Origin: Bacillota bacterium
GTDB lineage: Bacteria; Bacillota; Clostridia; Lachnospirales; Anaerotignaceae
DNA length: 6,817 nt
Assembly (NCBI GenBank): GCA_023413275.1
Contig: JAEZPX010000161.1
Span: forward strand, 1 to 6,817
Direction: 5' to 3'
Under the pieces are notes generated by a model. It was not told where the DNA came from. It saw only the letters and a program-made list of their open reading frames with translations, and ran no database searches. Positions 5,642 through 6,817 of this stretch are shown piece after piece (positions within the stretch are counted from its first letter, which is position 1; each line of letters opens with the position of its first letter). The translations under genes were made by a program, and so were the position numbers.

Positions 5642-6328
5642 TTGATTATATTCCATAATGTGTCAAAAACCTATCCAAATAATGAAATTGGTGTGGAAAA
5701 TGTTTCTCTTGAAATAAAGGATGGGGATTTTGTATTTCTTGTGGGGCAAACAGGCTCAGGAAAGAGTACTCTAATTAACCTTTTAACAGGGGAATTAAAG
5801 CCAACAAAAGGAGATATTACTGTAAACAATCTCTCGCTTGGCAACTTGAACCATAAAGATTTCCCCTATTACAGAAGAATCTTGGGTATCATTAATCATG
5901 ATTGTTTATTAATTGATCATAAAACTATTTATCAAAATTTAGAAATACCTATGCTAGCAACAGGTCATTCCAACAAATCCATTCGTGAGGCAATCCCTTT
6001 AGCCCTTGGTCTGGTTGGAATGAGTAAAAAAATGTATGACTATCCCAGTAATTTGTCTGGCGGTGAAACCTTTAAAGTTCTTATGGCAAGGGCTGTGGTT
6101 AATAATCCGAAAATTATAATTGCTGACGAGCCCACAGCCCATCTGGATTATGATTCTTCTCTTGATATCATGTCATTATTTAATGAAATCAATCAATTGG
6201 GAATCACAATCATTATTGCTACCCATGCAAAAGAGTTTGTGGATATTATGAAAAAGCGCGTGATCACAATGCAAAATGGCAAAGTTCTCGGTGATGTGAG
6301 TAAAGGAAAATATGGTTGGATTATATGA
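5642..6328 (+). CDS. FtsE-like ABC transporter ATP-binding protein
   Basis: FtsE is the cytoplasmic ATPase that, with membrane partner FtsX, uses ATP to activate peptidoglycan hydrolases outside the cell. From a TTG start at 5642 the protein has 228 residues and begins MIIFHNVSKTYPN, as FtsE proteins do. An ATG at 5633 (three residues longer) and a TTG at 5624 are alternatives. Visible motifs are Walker A GQTGSGKST (35-43), signature LSGGE (138-142), Walker B IIIADE (158-163), D-loop AHLD (166-169) and H-loop H195 in ATHAKE. The ATPase machinery is therefore intact. Two things are unlike typical FtsE: the Q-loop glutamine is histidine (H86 in IINHD, normally IFQD), and LSGGEQQRV is LSGGETFKV. 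Both lie near where the ATPase senses its membrane partner. The stop overlaps the ATG of the next gene by four bases, so the two are translationally coupled. A general exporter ATPase of the LolD/MacB kind is the alternative. I withhold the symbol ftsE because no FtsX follows directly. Confidence 0.85.
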   Translation: MIIFHNVSKTYPNNEIGVENVSLEIKDGDFVFLVGQTGSGKSTLINLLTGELKPTKGDITVNNLSLGNLNHKDFPYYRRILGIINHDCLLIDHKTIYQNLEIPMLATGHSNKSIREAIPLALGLVGMSKKMYDYPSNLSGGETFKVLMARAVVNNPKIIIADEPTAHLDYDSSLDIMSLFNEINQLGITIIIATHAKEFVDIMKKRVITMQNGKVLGDVSKGKYGWII

Positions 6329-6817
6329 AAAAACGAAAACGGAAAAAAAATAATGGAAAAAAATTTTTTAGTACAGTATTTGTTGGAACATATATCAGCT
6401 TTTTGTTCTTTCTGTATTTATTTGCTACCCGTGTAACCCCATGGGATATGGATTATTTTATAAGCAGTGTCTCTCAGCATGCCTCTCAACTGGTTTTAAC
6501 ACTGAAGACAGAAAAAGCAGCTTTTGATGCAAAGCGGGAAGCGGCTGCTTTGGAAAAAGCTCTCGCCGCTGAGAAAAAAGAGGCTGAAAAAAAAGAAGCC
6601 TCAAAAAAAGAAGCTAACGAAAAGGAAACGGATGAAACCATTCTGCATTCCGACACAATTGACTTGGTCTATTATTCCCAGAACGATTCCCGCTGGAAAA
6701 CGGAAATTTATGGCGGCGACAATATCATTGGTGTTTTTGGTTGTGGTCCCACCACCCTTGCGATGGTGGTAAGCAGCCTGACAGAAAATGAGGTGACTCC
6801 CGAAACCACTGCAAAAT
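6325..6817 (+). CDS. Membrane-anchored C39-like cysteine peptidase (partial)
   Basis: The frame opens with ATG at 6325, overlapping the preceding stop (ATGA), and stays open to the window edge: 164 residues visible, 3' end missing. Residues 1-13 are strongly basic (KKRKRKK), followed by one membrane helix (about 14-34), predicting an inside-to-outside anchor. A charged Ala/Lys/Glu stretch (about 62-103) follows, probably helical or coiled coil, containing a five-residue repeat (E/S)KKEA. From about 114 begins a C39-like (Peptidase_C39_2 type) domain: VYYSQNDSRWK, then GCGPTTLAMVVSSLT with the presumed catalytic C140. The His and Asp of the active site should lie beyond the window. Such enzymes sit outside the cell; the substrate (wall peptide or protein) is unknown. 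No strong ribosome site precedes it, consistent with coupling to the FtsE-like gene. A CHAP-type hydrolase is a less likely alternative. Confidence 0.82.
   Translation, partial: MKKRKRKKNNGKKFFSTVFVGTYISFLFFLYLFATRVTPWDMDYFISSVSQHASQLVLTLKTEKAAFDAKREAAALEKALAAEKKEAEKKEASKKEANEKETDETILHSDTIDLVYYSQNDSRWKTEIYGGDNIIGVFGCGPTTLAMVVSSLTENEVTPETTAK
6571..6627 (+). repeat. 15-bp tandem repeat encoding (E/S)KKEA
   Basis: Three full 15-bp units (6571-6585, 6586-6600, 6601-6615) and a partial fourth unit encode EKKEA, EKKEA, SKKEA, NEKE in the linker between membrane helix and peptidase domain. The unit length is a multiple of three, so gain or loss of units would change linker length without breaking the frame. 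Units contain A runs of up to eight bases. Confidence 0.75.

Noticed and set aside
6343..6370. A runs near the start of the peptidase gene as programmed slippage sites
   Set aside because: The zero frame is intact and encodes a sensible basic N-terminus and membrane helix; long A runs follow simply from Lys codons in an A-rich genome.

Overview
The window reads as chromosomal DNA of a low-to-moderate G+C Gram-positive anaerobe, probably class Clostridia and perhaps the Lachnospiraceae/Anaerotignum neighbourhood. The grounds are strong AGGAGG-type ribosome binding sites, a tRNA gene without encoded CCA, A+T-rich intergenic DNA with compact hairpin terminators, and the flavour of the FtsH, MurA and MscL proteins. 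The taxonomic placement is inference from memory of these families, not a search. No transposase, integrase, CRISPR array or phage gene is visible, so this looks like core chromosome.

Layout. Bases 1-318 (+) hold the C-terminal end of a ComEC/Rec2-like metallo-beta-lactamase-fold protein, followed by a hairpin terminator. Bases 4348-620 (-) carry three genes read leftward: murA (first committed step of peptidoglycan synthesis), a MarR-family regulator and ftsH (membrane AAA+ zinc protease). A rho-independent terminator lies just past ftsH. The MarR gene has its own extended -10 promoter, bracketed by a perfect 11-bp inverted repeat that is a strong candidate for an autoregulatory operator. 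No clear terminator separates murA, marR and ftsH. Divergent from murA is a tRNA-Gly(CCC) gene (+) with a consensus promoter and a terminator about 140 nt past the tRNA. Convergent with it is mscL (-), a single-gene unit with its own promoter and terminator.

The right end (+) starts with an FtsE-like ATPase gene at about 5642. It overlaps by ATGA the next gene, which runs off the window at 6817. That next gene encodes a basic N-terminus, one membrane segment, a charged Lys/Glu/Ala repeat linker and the start of a C39-like cysteine peptidase domain (Gly-Cys-Gly-Pro-Thr). FtsE normally precedes the membrane partner FtsX; here that slot is taken by a membrane-anchored peptidase. The ATPase also lacks the usual Q-loop glutamine. 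This pair is the most promising candidate for something not well described.

Functionally the window is dominated by the cell envelope: wall precursor synthesis (MurA), membrane protein quality control (FtsH), osmotic safety valve (MscL), and a possible ATPase-controlled extracellular hydrolase (FtsE-like plus C39-like). The genes lie in separate transcription units, so this common theme need not mean common regulation.
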